Program-made: the position numbers and the translations under genes
Shown here: one piece after another, positions 52,221 through 64,000 of the stretch
Layout of the letters: each line of letters opens with the position of its first letter
How positions within the stretch are numbered: position 1 is the stretch's first letter
Notes under the pieces: generated by a model
Databases searched by the model: none
Seen by the model: only the letters and a program-made list of their open reading frames with translations
Told to the model about the DNA's origin: nothing
Assembly: GCF_029714305.1 (NCBI RefSeq)
Contig: NZ_CP121647.1
Coordinates: 6,344,501-6,408,500 of the forward strand
Direction of reading: 5' to 3'
DNA from: Bradyrhizobium sp. CB3481
GTDB lineage: Bacteria; Pseudomonadota; Alphaproteobacteria; Rhizobiales; Xanthobacteraceae
DNA length: 64,000 nucleotides

Positions 52221-53063
52221 CTAAGGAAGACGATAAGCCCGCCGGGCATTCGCGCCAAACGCCTTGTCGCGCACCTGCGCACCGAGCTTCGTCAGGCACG
52301 CCTCAATCGCGCCCTTGATGGCGCCATAGCTTCCCGCGAGCAGACACACAGGCCAGTCCGAGCCGAAGATCAGCCGATCCTCGCCAAAGCATTGGGCGGC
52401 ATGCGCGACGAACGGAAGCAGGCGTTCTGCATCCCAATCGTCCCAATTGGCTTCGGTAGCGAGGCCCGAAATCTTGCACCAGACATTACTGCTGGCCGCA
52501 AGCGCGGCGACAAGATCGGCCCATTCACGGCTGAAGCCTTCAGCGATCGGCGGCTTGGCGGCGTGATCGAGGACAAAGCGCCCTTGCGGAAAGGCCTGCG
52601 CGGTTGCGATCGCCGCCGGCAATTCGCGTGTGCGCACCAGCAGATCGTAAGTGAGACCTTGCGCAAACAGGGCGGCGAGGCCGCGCTGCACATCTTCGCG
52701 CAGCAGCCAATCCGGATCGCTCTCGTCGTGCACCTGGTGGCGAATGCCGACCAGCCTGTCGCCGCCCGGCAAGCCGCACAGCCGCGCGAGCGTCTCGTCC
52801 ACCGCGCCGTCCGTCAGATCGGCCCAGCCGACCACACCGATGACGAAGGGCGTCGCTGCGGCGACACGCAAGAATTCCTCGGTCTCCTCGATCGAGGAAC
52901 GGCATTGCACGAGGATGCTCGCGTCAATGCCGTTGGCGCGGAGCAGCGGCGCGAGATCGGCGGGGCCGAAAGCGCGGCGGATCGGCGCCAGTTCAGGCGC
53001 CTCCATCCAGGGATAATCGGCGCGTGCGGGATCCCAGAAATGCTGATGGGCGTCAATCACCAT
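52221..53063 (-). CDS. Amidohydrolase-2 family lactonase (L-fucono-1,5-lactonase-like)
   Basis: A 280-residue TIM-barrel metal hydrolase of COG3618. The N-terminal MVIDAHQHFWDPARADYPWM metal motif, VCKISGLATEANWDDWD and the late FGSDWPVCLLAGSY with the metal Asp are typical of L-fuconolactonases and 4-sulfomuconolactonases. With the aldo/keto reductase four bases upstream it fits the oxidative path L-fucose (or D-arabinose) to lactone to aldonate. It is the last gene of the long sugar operon. Confidence 0.83.
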   Translation of the reverse strand: MVIDAHQHFWDPARADYPWMEAPELAPIRRAFGPADLAPLLRANGIDASILVQCRSSIEETEEFLRVAAATPFVIGVVGWADLTDGAVDETLARLCGLPGGDRLVGIRHQVHDESDPDWLLREDVQRGLAALFAQGLTYDLLVRTRELPAAIATAQAFPQGRFVLDHAAKPPIAEGFSREWADLVAALAASSNVWCKISGLATEANWDDWDAERLLPFVAHAAQCFGEDRLIFGSDWPVCLLAGSYGAIKGAIEACLTKLGAQVRDKAFGANARRAYRLP

Positions 53064-53066
53064 GGG

Positions 53067-54044
53067 TCAGGCTCCATCCGGCAGTGGTGCCGCCGCATCG
53101 ACCAGCTTGCGCTCGCGGAGTTCCTGCCAGAAGGCTGACGGCACCGGCCGCTCGGCCATCGCGATATTCTCCGAAACCTCGGCGGCGTTGCGCGCGCCCT
53201 GCAGCGCGACCGTAACCGCCGGATGGGCCATGCAGAACTGGACTGCCGCGGCCTTCAGCTCCGTGCCATGCTTGCGGCACAGCGCCTCCAGCGCCAGCGC
53301 GCGGGTGACGAGCGCCGCATCCGCGTCTTCGTAATTGAACTTCGCTCCCGTTCCCGGGTTCGCGAGGATGCCGCTATTGTAGATGCCGCCGAGAATGATG
53401 CCGATGCCCTTTGCCTGGCAGACCGGAAACAATGTCGTCAGCGCGCCTTGGTCGAGGAGCGTGTAGCGACCAGCGAGCAAAAAGCAATCGACCGGCGCGG
53501 CCTCGGCGAAGCGGACGAGCATCCCGGATTGATTCATGCCGGCGCCGATTGCCTTGACGGTGCCATCGTCGCGCAGGCGCCGGAGCGCGCGGAAGGCGCC
53601 GGCGATGGCATCTTCGTAATGGTCATCCGGATCGTGGACGAGCAGCACATCGACGCGGTCGAGCCGGAGACGGGTGAGGCTTTCTTCCACCGAGCGCATC
53701 ACGCCGTCATAGCTGAAATCGAACTGCGGCCGCTCTGCAGACGTTCCCTTGTAGTGATCGTCTTCCGGCGCGGCGTTGGCGGGACGCAGCAGGCGCCCGA
53801 CCTTGGTCGAGATCGCGAACGAATCCCGCTTTTGCCGGCACAGAAAATCGCCGAGGCGGCGCTCGGCCAATCCGAAACCGTAGAGCGGTGCGGTGTCGAA
53901 AAACCTGACACCGAGCGACCAGGCGCGTTTGATGGTCCCTTCTGCATCGGCATCGTTGACCGGCGAGAACAATCCGCCCAGTGGAGCGGTTCCTAGACCG
54001 ATCGCCGTGACGTCGAGCCCCTCCGCAAGCCGCGCACGCTTCAT
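53067..54044 (-). CDS. Aldo/keto reductase (L-fucose/D-threo-aldose 1-dehydrogenase-like)
   Basis: A 325-residue AKR with the catalytic set Asp-Tyr-Lys-His in FFDTAPLYGFGLAERRLG (Asp, Tyr), the ISTKVGRLL region (Lys) and VDVLLVHDPDD (His). The start MKRARLAEGLDVTAIGLGTA at 54044 is supported by GAAGGA seven bases upstream. The sequence is of the D-threo-aldose/L-fucose dehydrogenase type, making a lactone from an aldose with NAD(P)+. Its stop is three bases before the lactonase start. The product would be opened by that lactonase. Confidence 0.85.
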   Translation of the reverse strand: MKRARLAEGLDVTAIGLGTAPLGGLFSPVNDADAEGTIKRAWSLGVRFFDTAPLYGFGLAERRLGDFLCRQKRDSFAISTKVGRLLRPANAAPEDDHYKGTSAERPQFDFSYDGVMRSVEESLTRLRLDRVDVLLVHDPDDHYEDAIAGAFRALRRLRDDGTVKAIGAGMNQSGMLVRFAEAAPVDCFLLAGRYTLLDQGALTTLFPVCQAKGIGIILGGIYNSGILANPGTGAKFNYEDADAALVTRALALEALCRKHGTELKAAAVQFCMAHPAVTVALQGARNAAEVSENIAMAERPVPSAFWQELRERKLVDAAAPLPDGA

Positions 54045-54136
54045 TTCAACATCCTTCCGAGGTCCAAAGCAGCACTCCCTCTCCGGCAAGCCAGAGAGGG
54101 AGTGTAGCGCAGGAACGTTGGGGCTGGCGAACGTTC

Positions 54137-55069
54137 CTACTTCAACAATTGAGCGACGTTGTCCTTGGTCACGAGGTCGAGACCGGTATAGATGACCTCG
54201 GGAACCTTCTGGCCCTTCTTGATGGCCAGCAACGTGTCCATCGCCTTCTCGCCCATCTCGAACGGGCGCTGTCCCGTCAGCGCGTTGGAGTAACCGTCGC
54301 GCAGCAGTTCGAGCTGCATCTTCAGCGTATCGGCGACAACAAGCGTCAGCTTGCCGGCCTCGATGTCCTTCTTATTCTTGTTGACAAAGGCCTTGTAGCC
54401 CTCGGGCGCGAACATCGGCCAGCCGCCGACCGGGACGATCGCCCCGAGATCCGGCGTCGCCGTGCGCAGGTCCGCCATCTGCTGGACCGCGAGCGCGGGA
54501 TCGTCGTTGCAGAAGGTCGGCGAGCCCGCGACTTCGGTCCACTTCGAGCCCTTGAGCGCTTCGCGCACGCCATCGACGCGCTCGGCAAGGTTCTTGGCGC
54601 CGGGACCGCCGGAGACGACCGCATATTTGCCGCCCTCGGGCTTGAGCTGCAGCAACTGCTTGCCGAGCGCGAGGCCGAAATCCTTGTTGTTGGTGCCGAT
54701 ATAGGCGATGCGCTTGGAGCCCGGTGCATCCGCATCGAAGGTGATGACGGGAATGCCGGCCGCCGTCGCGGCGTCAATCGACTTGGTCATCGCCGCGACG
54801 TCGGCGACCGAAATCGCCAGACCGTCCACCTTCTGCGTCACGAAATCCTGGATGATCTGCGCTTGCGTCGCCGGTTCATGCTCGACCGGCCCCTTGTAGA
54901 TGCACTCGACGTTGCCGAGCTCCTTGGCGCGCTTCAGGCAGCCGTCGCGCGCGACGTCGAAGAACGGATTGTTCATCGCCTTGGGCACGATCACGAACTT
55001 GTAGGTCTGGGCGAATGCCGGGGTCGCCATCATCGCGATAGCCATGCCGGCAAGGAGTATCTTCTTCAT
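54137..55069 (-). CDS. Sugar ABC transporter substrate-binding protein (RbsB-like)
   Basis: A 310-residue periplasmic binding protein with signal MKKILLAGMAIAMMATPAFA. The mature part starts QTYKFVIVPKAMNNPFFDVA, the classic Peripla_BP_4 opening for pentose/hexose binders. The middle carries TFDADAPGSKRIAYIGTNN and VAGSPTFCNDDPALAVQQMA. The ATG at 55069 has GGAGGGAC. It delivers sugar to the permease and ATPase genes just upstream. The ligand could be a pentose or L-fucose-like sugar given the neighbours. Confidence 0.92.
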   Translation of the reverse strand: MKKILLAGMAIAMMATPAFAQTYKFVIVPKAMNNPFFDVARDGCLKRAKELGNVECIYKGPVEHEPATQAQIIQDFVTQKVDGLAISVADVAAMTKSIDAATAAGIPVITFDADAPGSKRIAYIGTNNKDFGLALGKQLLQLKPEGGKYAVVSGGPGAKNLAERVDGVREALKGSKWTEVAGSPTFCNDDPALAVQQMADLRTATPDLGAIVPVGGWPMFAPEGYKAFVNKNKKDIEAGKLTLVVADTLKMQLELLRDGYSNALTGQRPFEMGEKAMDTLLAIKKGQKVPEVIYTGLDLVTKDNVAQLLK

Positions 55070-55158
55070 GTGTCCCTCCATTTTGTGCCTATCCTTTTCG
55101 AATTGCGTGCTCCGGAAGGCGGATAGACGATGCGTTCGTTGCTTCCTCCGGAGTAATC

Positions 55159-56240
55159 TCATGTGATGCGTGATCGGATGCGGTCGACCAGCACGGCGAG
55201 GATGATGATCACGCCCACCAGCGTCTGCTGCCAGTAGGAGCTGACCTGCGCCAGCACGAGGCCGTTGCGGATCACCTCGAGCAACACGCAGCCGACGATG
55301 GCGCCAAGCGAACCGCCGACACCGCCGGCGAGATTGGCGCCGCCGATCACCGCCGCCGCGATCACATTGAGCTCGTAGGATGTCGCCATGTTCGCCGGCG
55401 CCGATCCGAGCCAGCCCGAGACGATGATGCCCTGCAGCCCCGCCGCCAGCGCGCAGATCACGTAGACTTCGATCTTGACCCGTACGACCGGAATGCCGGT
55501 CAATTCCGCTGCCTTCTCATTGCCGCCGAGCGCGAAGACATGGCGGCCGAAGCTGGTGTGATGCAGCACGATCGCCATGACCAGAGCGAGGACCACCAGA
55601 TAGATGAACGGCGCCGGCACGCCGAACAGATCGCCCGATGTCAGCGCGTAGAAATAGTCGGCGTCCGGCCCGCCCGGGAAGCTGCCGCGCCCGTTGGAGA
55701 CGACATAGCCGAGACCGCGCACGATCGAGAGCATGCCGAGCGTGGTGACAAAGGGCGACAGCCCAAGCACGGCGATGCAGAAGCCGTTGACGAGGCCGAC
55801 GATCAGCGCGACGACAAGCCCCGCCAGGATCGAGACCAGCAGGATCAGCCCCGGCACATTGGCAACCACGGTCTTGCCGTCGGACGCCAGATGCACGAAC
55901 AGCGACGCGCCGGGCATGCCCGGCGTCGACAGGCCCGACATCACCATGGACGTAATCATGGCGGAGAAGCACATCATCGATCCCACCGACAGATCGATGC
56001 CGCCGGTAATGATCACGAAGGTGATGCCGAGGGTGGCGATGGCGATGAAGGAAAAGTTCTTCGCCACGTTCTGCATGTTGCCCTGCGTGAAGAAGTACGG
56101 GCTGGCAAAATGCATCGCGACCAGCAGCACCAGCAGCGCCAGCAGAACGTAGCCGGTTTGCGATGCAAAGATGCCGCGCTGCCACCATCTGCTGCGGCCG
56201 ACATTGGTGAAGGAGATCGGGGATTCCAGCGGCATGGCCA

Positions 56241-56241
<1 letters not shown>
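55159..56241 (-). CDS. Sugar ABC transporter permease (RbsC-like)
   Basis: A 360-residue inner-membrane permease of the BPD_transp_2 family with about ten membrane segments. It shows the FVIITGGIDLSVGSMMCFSA, NGFCIAVLGLSPFVTTLGML and AGGVGGSLGAIVGCVLLEVI segments standard for ribose/xylose-type permeases. The ATG at 56241 overlaps the ATPase stop by one base. It forms the channel with the ATPase at 56241-57005. Confidence 0.93.
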
Positions 56242-57005
<764 letters not shown>

Positions 57006-57018
57006 GCTCGGCCTCGCT

Positions 57019-58341
57019 TCAGACGTACCGGTTGACCAGCGATTCCAGATATTCCTGACGGCCCGAACGCGGCTGCGGATCGAAACCCGGCGCCAGCGCG
57101 CGATCGGCAAGATCGGCCAGCGAACGCTGACCGGCGAGGATCGCGCGTCCCTCGGCAGCCGTCCATCCGGCGTAGCGATCGGCCATCGGCGCCGTCAGCG
57201 CCTCGGCATCGAGCATATCAGCCGCGGCCAGGAACGCCCGCGCGCAGGCGTCCATCGAACCGACATGGGCGTGGATCAGATCGTCCGGATCGATCGATTG
57301 CCGCCTGATCTTGGCGTCGAAATTGAGGCCGCCCGTGGTGAAGCCGCCGCCTTTCAGAAGATCATGGAACGCCAGCGCCAGCTCCGGCACGTTCATGGCG
57401 AACTGGTCGGTATCCCAGCCAAGCAGATCGTCGCCGCGGTTGATGTCGAGCGAGCCGAACACGCCGAGCGCCTGGGCCAGCGCGATCTCATGCTGGAAGG
57501 AATGGCCGGCAAGGATGGCGTGGTTCTGTTCGATGTTGAGCTTGACGTCGTTCAGAAGATCATAGCGCTGCAGGAAGCCGTAGCAGGTGGCGACGTCATA
57601 ATCATATTGATGCTTGGTCGGCTCCTTCGGTTTTGGCTCGATCAGGATCGGTCCCTCGAAACCTATTTTGTGCTTGTGCTCGACGACCAGCGAGACGAAG
57701 CGGCCGAGCTGGTCGAGCTCGCGCTTGAGGTCGGTGTTGAGCAGCGTCTCGTAGCCTTCGCGTCCACCCCAGAGCACATAGTTCTGCCCGCCCAACCGGT
57801 TGGTCACCTCAAGCGCGGCCCGTACCTGGCCCGCGGCATAGGTGAAGATGTCCGGATCCGGATTGGTCGCCGCACCCGCCATGTAGCGGCGATGCGTGAA
57901 CAGGTTGGCCGTCCCCCAGAGCAGGCGCACCTTAGAAGACGCCATCTTCTGCTCGAACAGGTCGGCAATGGCGTTGAGGTTGGCGACGGATTCGGCGAGC
58001 GAGCCGCCTTCCGGCGCGGCATCGACGTCGTGGAAGGTGAAGAAGGGCACGTCGAGCAAGCGAAACAGCTCGAAGGCGATATCGGCTTTGGCCCGCGCCT
58101 GCGCCATTGCATCCGTGCCATGATGCCAGGGCCGCAGGAATGTCTCGCCGCCGAATGGATCGCCACCGGGCCAGCAGAACGAATGCCAGTAGCAGACCGC
58201 AAAGCGCAGGTGATCCTCGAGCCGCCGTCCGCGCACGAGGATATCCTTGTCGTACCAGCGGAACGCGAGCGGGCTCTTGGCGTCCTTGCCGCCATAGGCG
58301 ATCGGCGCATTCGCCGTGAAGAATTTGGGTAATGCGTTCAC
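57019..58341 (-). CDS. xylA: Xylose isomerase
   Basis: A 440-residue metal-dependent isomerase, the normal length of the class II enzyme. Landmarks are [15 protein letters not shown] with the catalytic His, [14 protein letters not shown], the Glu in [16 protein letters not shown], and [18 protein letters not shown]. The GTG at 58341 overlaps the xylB stop as GTGA and has AGGAG upstream. It converts D-xylose to D-xylulose. Confidence 0.95.
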   Translation of the reverse strand: MNALPKFFTANAPIAYGGKDAKSPLAFRWYDKDILVRGRRLEDHLRFAVCYWHSFCWPGGDPFGGETFLRPWHHGTDAMAQARAKADIAFELFRLLDVPFFTFHDVDAAPEGGSLAESVANLNAIADLFEQKMASSKVRLLWGTANLFTHRRYMAGAATNPDPDIFTYAAGQVRAALEVTNRLGGQNYVLWGGREGYETLLNTDLKRELDQLGRFVSLVVEHKHKIGFEGPILIEPKPKEPTKHQYDYDVATCYGFLQRYDLLNDVKLNIEQNHAILAGHSFQHEIALAQALGVFGSLDINRGDDLLGWDTDQFAMNVPELALAFHDLLKGGGFTTGGLNFDAKIRRQSIDPDDLIHAHVGSMDACARAFLAAADMLDAEALTAPMADRYAGWTAAEGRAILAGQRSLADLADRALAPGFDPQPRSGRQEYLESLVNRYV

Positions 58342-59795
58342 AGGGAAAGCTCCTTCAGCGCGGGATATAATTTTCGCCATTGGTGATAGGCTTCATCGTA
58401 GGCAGACTTCGCAGATGCGCGTGGCGTGAAGCTCGCAAGCCGCCGCGGACGCGTGCAGACTTGCGCGAGATCTTCGCCGGTTGCCGCCAGCCGGCCGAGC
58501 CGTGCCGCGCCGAGCGCCGCACCGACCTCGCCCTCCTCGACGCGGTGGACGGGAATGCCGAGCACGTCGGCGCAAATCTGGGCCCACAGCGCCGAGCGCG
58601 AGCCGCCGCCGACAAGATCGACCTCCGTCATCGCCGCGCTGGCGCTGCCGAGCGCCGCAAGATTGTCGCGCGCGGCGAAGGCCACGCCTTCGAGCACAGC
58701 CTGGACGATCTGATCGCGCCCCGTCGCGCCGCGAAGACCTGCGAATGCGCCGCTGGCGCCAGCGTCGTTGTGCGGCGTGCGCTCGCCATCGAGATAGGGA
58801 AGAAACTTGACCGGGCTCGGGCCGCGGACGGTTTCGCCGAGCGGCGCCAGCAGTGCGGCGGCAGGCGTCGCCATGACGCCCGAGAGCCAGGCCAGCGAGG
58901 CCGCCGCCGCCAGCATCACGCCCATCTGGTGCCAGAGACCTGGAAGCGCATGACAGAAGGCGTGCACGGCCGATGCGGGCGCGGGCGCAAAACTATCGGT
59001 GACGCGAAACAGGACGCCTGACGTTCCCAGCGACAGGAACGCATCGCCCGGGGTGATGGCGCCGAGCCCGATCGCGCTCGCGGCGCAGTCTCCCGCACCG
59101 CCCGCGACCACGACATCCTTCGCCATGCCCCAGCGCTGCGAAAATTCGCCCGCGAGCGCCGCACTGGTCTCACTGCCTTCGACCAGGCGCGGCATGTGGC
59201 TGACATCGAGGCCCGTGGCCTGCAGCAGCAGCTCGGACCAGCTGCGCTGACCGACATCGAGCCAGAGCGTGCCGGCGGCGTCCGACATGTCCTCGACCAT
59301 TTCGCCGGTCAGGCGATAGCGCACATAGGCTTTTGGCAGCAGCACTTTTGCTACTTGCTTGAAAATCTCCGGCTCGTGGCGGGCCACCCACAGCAGCTTT
59401 GGCGCGGTGAAGCCCGGCATTGCGAGATTGCCAGCGATCGCGTGCAGCGAAGGGCAGCGCGCCTCCAACTCCCTGCATTCGGCATGGGACCGGCCATCAT
59501 TCCACAGGATGGCTGGACGCAGCGGCCGGCCGTCCTTACCGAGCAAGGTCGCGCCGTGCATCTGGCCGGACAGGCCGATGCCACGCACCTGCGCAACCTC
59601 GCGCGGATGAGCGGATGCAAGATCGTCGACGGCGCCGATCGCGGCATCGACCCAGGCGTCGGGATCCTGCTCGGACCACAGCGGCGCGGGATGGAAAAGC
59701 GCAAGCTCGCGCGCGGCCGTCGCGACGACCGCGCCAGCCTCGTTCACAAGCACCGCCTTCACACCTGACGTGCCGATGTCAATTCCGAGATACAC
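58338..59795 (-). CDS. xylB: Xylulokinase
   Basis: A 485-residue FGGY kinase. It starts [20 protein letters not shown] (phosphate-binding loop), with [12 protein letters not shown] and [12 protein letters not shown] of the xylulose-specific group, and [19 protein letters not shown] and [20 protein letters not shown] in the C-terminal domain. It phosphorylates D-xylulose to xylulose 5-phosphate, following the isomerase. The start is GTG at 59795 with GGGAGG upstream. It overlaps xylA by four bases. Confidence 0.95.
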   Translation of the reverse strand: MYLGIDIGTSGVKAVLVNEAGAVVATAARELALFHPAPLWSEQDPDAWVDAAIGAVDDLASAHPREVAQVRGIGLSGQMHGATLLGKDGRPLRPAILWNDGRSHAECRELEARCPSLHAIAGNLAMPGFTAPKLLWVARHEPEIFKQVAKVLLPKAYVRYRLTGEMVEDMSDAAGTLWLDVGQRSWSELLLQATGLDVSHMPRLVEGSETSAALAGEFSQRWGMAKDVVVAGGAGDCAASAIGLGAITPGDAFLSLGTSGVLFRVTDSFAPAPASAVHAFCHALPGLWHQMGVMLAAAASLAWLSGVMATPAAALLAPLGETVRGPSPVKFLPYLDGERTPHNDAGASGAFAGLRGATGRDQIVQAVLEGVAFAARDNLAALGSASAAMTEVDLVGGGSRSALWAQICADVLGIPVHRVEEGEVGAALGAARLGRLAATGEDLAQVCTRPRRLASFTPRASAKSAYDEAYHQWRKLYPALKELSL

Positions 59796-59875
59796 TTCGT
59801 CGTCCTCCCTGCCCGCCAGATTGGAGATCTTTGTCGCCTTCTCCTGTCGGGCCGCCTTACAATCAGTTCCGCCGG

Positions 59876-60919
59876 CTACGGCAGATTGTCCCGCATCACG
59901 ATGTCGATCCGGATCTTCTCCTGTTCGCTCAGGATCGGCTCGCCGCGGGCGAGCGCGAGCAGCACGCGCACGGCGGCGCGGGCCTCATGTCCCGGGTTTT
60001 GCGAGATCGCCGCATCCATCACGCCCTGCAACAACAGCTTGCGCGTCAGCGAGGTGACGTCGTGGCCGACGAACACCACCTGCTTCTCGCGGCCGGAATC
60101 GGTTAGCGCCTTGGCAACGCCCTGCGTGCCGGCGCCGACATTGTAGAGGCCGACGATATCAGCATGTTTACCGAGCAGCCGCGACATCAGCCGTTCCGAG
60201 CGCTCGTCCTCGTCGCGTCCTTCGAGCAGGGGCAGGACGTCAAGCCCGGGAAACTCCGCTGCCATCACCTGATTGAAGCCGAAGATGCGCTCGGCATGGT
60301 CGCGCAGGCCTTGCGATCCGGCAACGATCGCGACCTTGCCGGATCTTTGACCAACGAGCCGCCCGACCAGCGCGCCGGCGGTGCGCCCGGCGGCGATGTT
60401 GTCGATGCCGACATAATGATGGCGGCGCGACGACGGCACGTCAGAGACCAGCGTCACCACCTTGGTGCCGCCATCGACGAGATCGTTGATCGCGGCCCGC
60501 ACGGCGGGATGATCGAGCGCGACGACCGCTGCCCCGTCATACTCGCCGGCAAGCGCTTCCAGCGCGCTCGCGAGAACGGGGCCGTCGAATACGTCGGTCG
60601 CGACCATCTTGAGCGCGAGGCGGCGCGCCGACAGCCAGCTCGACATCTCACCGAGATAGGACTCGATCTGCTGCATGAACGGGTTCGGCCCCGACGGCAT
60701 CACGAAGGCGAAGCGGCGTGAACGGCTACGGGCGAGCTCGGCGCCGGCGACATGCGGCTGAAACGAGTTGCGCGCGATCGTGTCCTTGACACGGCGCACC
60801 GTGTCCGGCCGCACGCCGGGCCGGTTGTGCAGGACGCGATCGACCGTCGCGAGGCTGACGCCAGCCTGGCGGGCAATGTCCCTGAGCGTCAGCGGGCTGT
60901 CGGTGTCCGGCTCCTTCAT
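59876..60919 (-). CDS. LacI-family transcriptional regulator
   Basis: A 347-residue LacI/GalR protein. The HTH is LTLRDIARQAGVSLATVDRV at residues 10-29, with hinge AELARSRSRRFAFVMPSG, and the rest is a periplasmic-binding-protein-like sugar domain (YVGIDNIAAGRTAGALVGRL). It lies inside the sugar run, between the upstream transporter and xylB, and probably represses the run until a pentose or related sugar is bound. Direct TTTGAGG repeats near 60940-60967 lie upstream of it. Confidence 0.9.
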   Translation of the reverse strand: MKEPDTDSPLTLRDIARQAGVSLATVDRVLHNRPGVRPDTVRRVKDTIARNSFQPHVAGAELARSRSRRFAFVMPSGPNPFMQQIESYLGEMSSWLSARRLALKMVATDVFDGPVLASALEALAGEYDGAAVVALDHPAVRAAINDLVDGGTKVVTLVSDVPSSRRHHYVGIDNIAAGRTAGALVGRLVGQRSGKVAIVAGSQGLRDHAERIFGFNQVMAAEFPGLDVLPLLEGRDEDERSERLMSRLLGKHADIVGLYNVGAGTQGVAKALTDSGREKQVVFVGHDVTSLTRKLLLQGVMDAAISQNPGHEARAAVRVLLALARGEPILSEQEKIRIDIVMRDNLP

Positions 60920-61001
60920 GGCTGAAGGCTAGCAGAGGTTATTTGAGGTACGCAACTCATTTTGAGGGACAAACATGGAAGCTGGCCGTAACCCCCAGCC
61001 G

Positions 61002-62057
61002 TCACTCTGCTTTCGCCCGATCGAGCAGCGGCGCGGCCATCTTGGTTTCTGGCCGCTCAGTTTCCGGCCGTTCAGTTTCCGGCCGTTCCCTGGCAACCTT
61101 GGTGCGGCGTCCGCGCTGTGTGAGATACTGATCCGCGACAACACCGATGAGGATCACCGTCCCCATCACCGCAAAGTTGAGGGAACTCGGGATGCCCAGC
61201 AGATTGACGAGATTTTGCAGCACCTGGAGCAGCACGGTGCCAAGTACGACGCCGATGATCGAGCCCTCGCCGCCACGCAGCGAGCAGCCGCCGAGCACGG
61301 CGGCGGCGATGGCGTAGAGCTCGTAGAACGAGCCGTGCACCGCTGGAGAGATGGAGCGCGTGTACATCGCGATCAGGATTGCCGAGAACGCGGTTAGTCC
61401 GCCACAGATAATGTAGGCGGAGATGACGACGCGATTGGCGCGAATGCCGGAATAGCGCGCCGCCTCCTCATTCTTGCCGACCGCATAGAGATAACGCCCG
61501 AATACGGAGCGGTGCAGCACGACCCAGGCAACCACGGCGACGAGGATCAGCGCCACCACGCTATGTGGCAGTGGAAAGCCCAACACGTTGGTGCGGCCCG
61601 CGGTCAGCCATTCGAGCATCGGGAAGCTCGCGCCGAAACCAAAACCCGCCGTGGCATCTTCGGTATAATAGCGTGCGGCGCCGCGGTAGATCAGCAGTCC
61701 GCACAGCGTGACCACGAAGGCTTGGATACGCATCCTGGTGACGAGCGTGCCGTGCACCACACCGATCGCCAGCCCGGCGGCAATAATGATGGCGAAGGCC
61801 ACGAGCCAGTGGACGTCGTGATTGACGATCAGGTCGATGAACAGGACGCCGAGCAGTGCGATCACCGAGCCGACCGACAGTTCGATTCCGCCGATGATGA
61901 TGACGAAGGCCTCGGCGATGGAGATGATGCCGAACAACCCGATCTGGTTGGCGGTGTTGGAGAGATTGCCGACCAGAAGGAAACGTGGATTGATGAAGGC
62001 GACAACGGCGCCGACCACCAGGATCAGGACGAGCAGGCTCAAGTCTTTCTTGTGCAA
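61002..62057 (-). CDS. Sugar ABC transporter permease (RbsC-like), with a repetitive C-terminal tail
   Basis: A 351-residue permease of the BPD_transp_2 family with about nine or ten membrane segments (AFVIIIGGIELSVGSVIALL; GGCSLRGGEGSIIGVVLGTV). The C-terminal 35 residues are hydrophilic and contain RPETERPETERPETK, encoded by a 15-base tandem repeat; this tail is not typical of the family. The start is TTG at 62057 with GAGGG a few bases upstream. It pairs with the two-domain ATPase at 62069-63583. Confidence 0.9.
   Translation of the reverse strand: MHKKDLSLLVLILVVGAVVAFINPRFLLVGNLSNTANQIGLFGIISIAEAFVIIIGGIELSVGSVIALLGVLFIDLIVNHDVHWLVAFAIIIAAGLAIGVVHGTLVTRMRIQAFVVTLCGLLIYRGAARYYTEDATAGFGFGASFPMLEWLTAGRTNVLGFPLPHSVVALILVAVVAWVVLHRSVFGRYLYAVGKNEEAARYSGIRANRVVISAYIICGGLTAFSAILIAMYTRSISPAVHGSFYELYAIAAAVLGGCSLRGGEGSIIGVVLGTVLLQVLQNLVNLLGIPSSLNFAVMGTVILIGVVADQYLTQRGRRTKVARERPETERPETERPETKMAAPLLDRAKAE
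61046..61090 (-). repeat. Tandem 15-base coding repeat (3 units)
   Basis: Three consecutive 15-base units (TTTCTGGCCGCTCAG, TTTCCGGCCGTTCAG, TTTCCGGCCGTTCCC on the plus strand) encode the RPETE repeats in the permease tail. Copy number is likely to vary between strains. Confidence 0.8.
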
Positions 62058-62068
62058 GGTACCCTCGC

Positions 62069-63583
<1,515 letters not shown>

Positions 63584-63611
63584 CCCGCGAACGGCCTTGG
63601 CGCTCCCGCCC

Positions 63612-64000
63612 TTACTTACGAAGCATCTGCTTCATCTGCCCCATGAAGTCGTCGACGTTCGACTGCTCGATGACCTTGCCGGGCACGATGATGATGCCGT
63701 TCGCGGGAATGCCCGACTTGTCACCCTCGATGTATTTCGCCATCAGTTTCATGCCCTGATAGCCCCACTCGAACGGCTGCTGCACGACGGTGCCGACGAT
63801 TTTGCCTTCCTTGACGCCGCCGAGCGTGATCGGATCTTCGTCAAAGCCGATGATCTTGATCTTGTCGAGCTTGCCCGCCTCCTTCAGCACTTCGTAGATG
63901 CGCGGCGTGTTGTAGGAATAGAAACCGACGAGACAGCTGACGTCGGGCATGGCGGCGAGAATGTCTTCTACATTGCGCTTGGCACGGGTCTGATCGATCT
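63612..64000 (-). CDS. Sugar ABC transporter substrate-binding protein (C-terminal part only)
   Basis: The visible 129 residues carry the C-terminal domain of an RbsB-type binding protein: PDVSCLVGFYSYNTPRIYEV, KIKIIGFDEDPITLGGVKEG and KIVGTVVQQPFEWGYQGMKL. It ends QMKQMLRK. The reading frame is open to the window edge, so the gene begins beyond 64000. It is the first visible gene of the sugar run and serves the RbsA/RbsC pair just downstream. Confidence 0.88.
   Translation of the reverse strand, partial: IDQTRAKRNVEDILAAMPDVSCLVGFYSYNTPRIYEVLKEAGKLDKIKIIGFDEDPITLGGVKEGKIVGTVVQQPFEWGYQGMKLMAKYIEGDKSGIPANGIIIVPGKVIEQSNVDDFMGQMKQMLRK

Overview
The window looks like a chromosome segment of a Bradyrhizobium-type alphaproteobacterium (Bradyrhizobium, Rhodopseudomonas or a close relative). 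The reasons are high GC, many GTG/TTG starts, several families of palindromic intergenic repeats of the kind common in that group, a DUF992 secreted protein, MHYT hybrid kinases, and CoA-dependent aromatic degradation genes. No tRNA, rRNA, CRISPR array, transposase or phage gene was seen.

Layout. (1) 1-5.7 kb is a sugar-acid catabolism block: an L-idonate 5-dehydrogenase-like gene (cut by the window edge), a three-component TRAP transporter (DctM, DctQ, DctP), a FadR-type GntR regulator and a divergent mannitol-dehydrogenase/fructuronate-reductase family gene. (2) 5.7-24.4 kb is a tryptophan/anthranilate catabolic island. It holds an arylformamidase-like hydrolase, kynureninase, tryptophan 2,3-dioxygenase, 2-aminobenzoate-CoA ligase, a RidA protein, the two-domain 2-aminobenzoyl-CoA monooxygenase/reductase, two other flavin monooxygenases, two paralogous cupins, enoyl-CoA hydratase, SDR, class III CoA-transferase, a LivK-type binding protein, and AraC and MarR regulators. 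Six copies of a 16-bp palindrome close to ATTTTAAGCTTGAAAT lie in front of its transcription units and suggest one shared regulon. (3) 24.5-32.1 kb has a 2-keto-3-deoxyarabonate dehydratase-like gene, two tandem GH13 glucosidases, and a phospholipase D-VTT fusion coupled to an endonuclease/exonuclease/phosphatase-fold protein.

(4) 32.3-42.8 kb is a type I secretion locus: an ABC exporter with a low-complexity N-terminus, an HlyD-type adaptor, an acetyltransferase-TPR fusion, two unusual repeat-rich probable substrates (644 aa with recurring GDYYxxNAxxQxN units, and 275 aa with Q-rich and DNKxDNKxDNDx repeats), a small unknown protein, and a LuxR-type regulator with a degenerate receiver domain. 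This is the best candidate for an undescribed system. (5) 43.3-52.2 kb has an MHYT-PAS hybrid histidine kinase beside a thiolase remnant, several small envelope proteins, a HerA-like ATPase, a GreA-family factor started from TTG, and a periplasmic lactonase-fold protein. (6) 52.2-64 kb is a run of eleven same-strand genes for sugar uptake and catabolism: an RbsABC-like transporter, a LacI regulator, xylulokinase, xylose isomerase, a second ABC transporter, an aldo/keto reductase and an L-fuconolactonase-like amidohydrolase.

In block 2 the genes together can take tryptophan through kynurenine to anthranilate, activate it to 2-aminobenzoyl-CoA, dearomatise it with the bifunctional flavoenzyme, and pass the product to beta-oxidation-like steps. 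The RidA protein could hydrolyse the enamine intermediate. Functions are assigned from motifs, family architecture and neighbourhood; no database search was possible.
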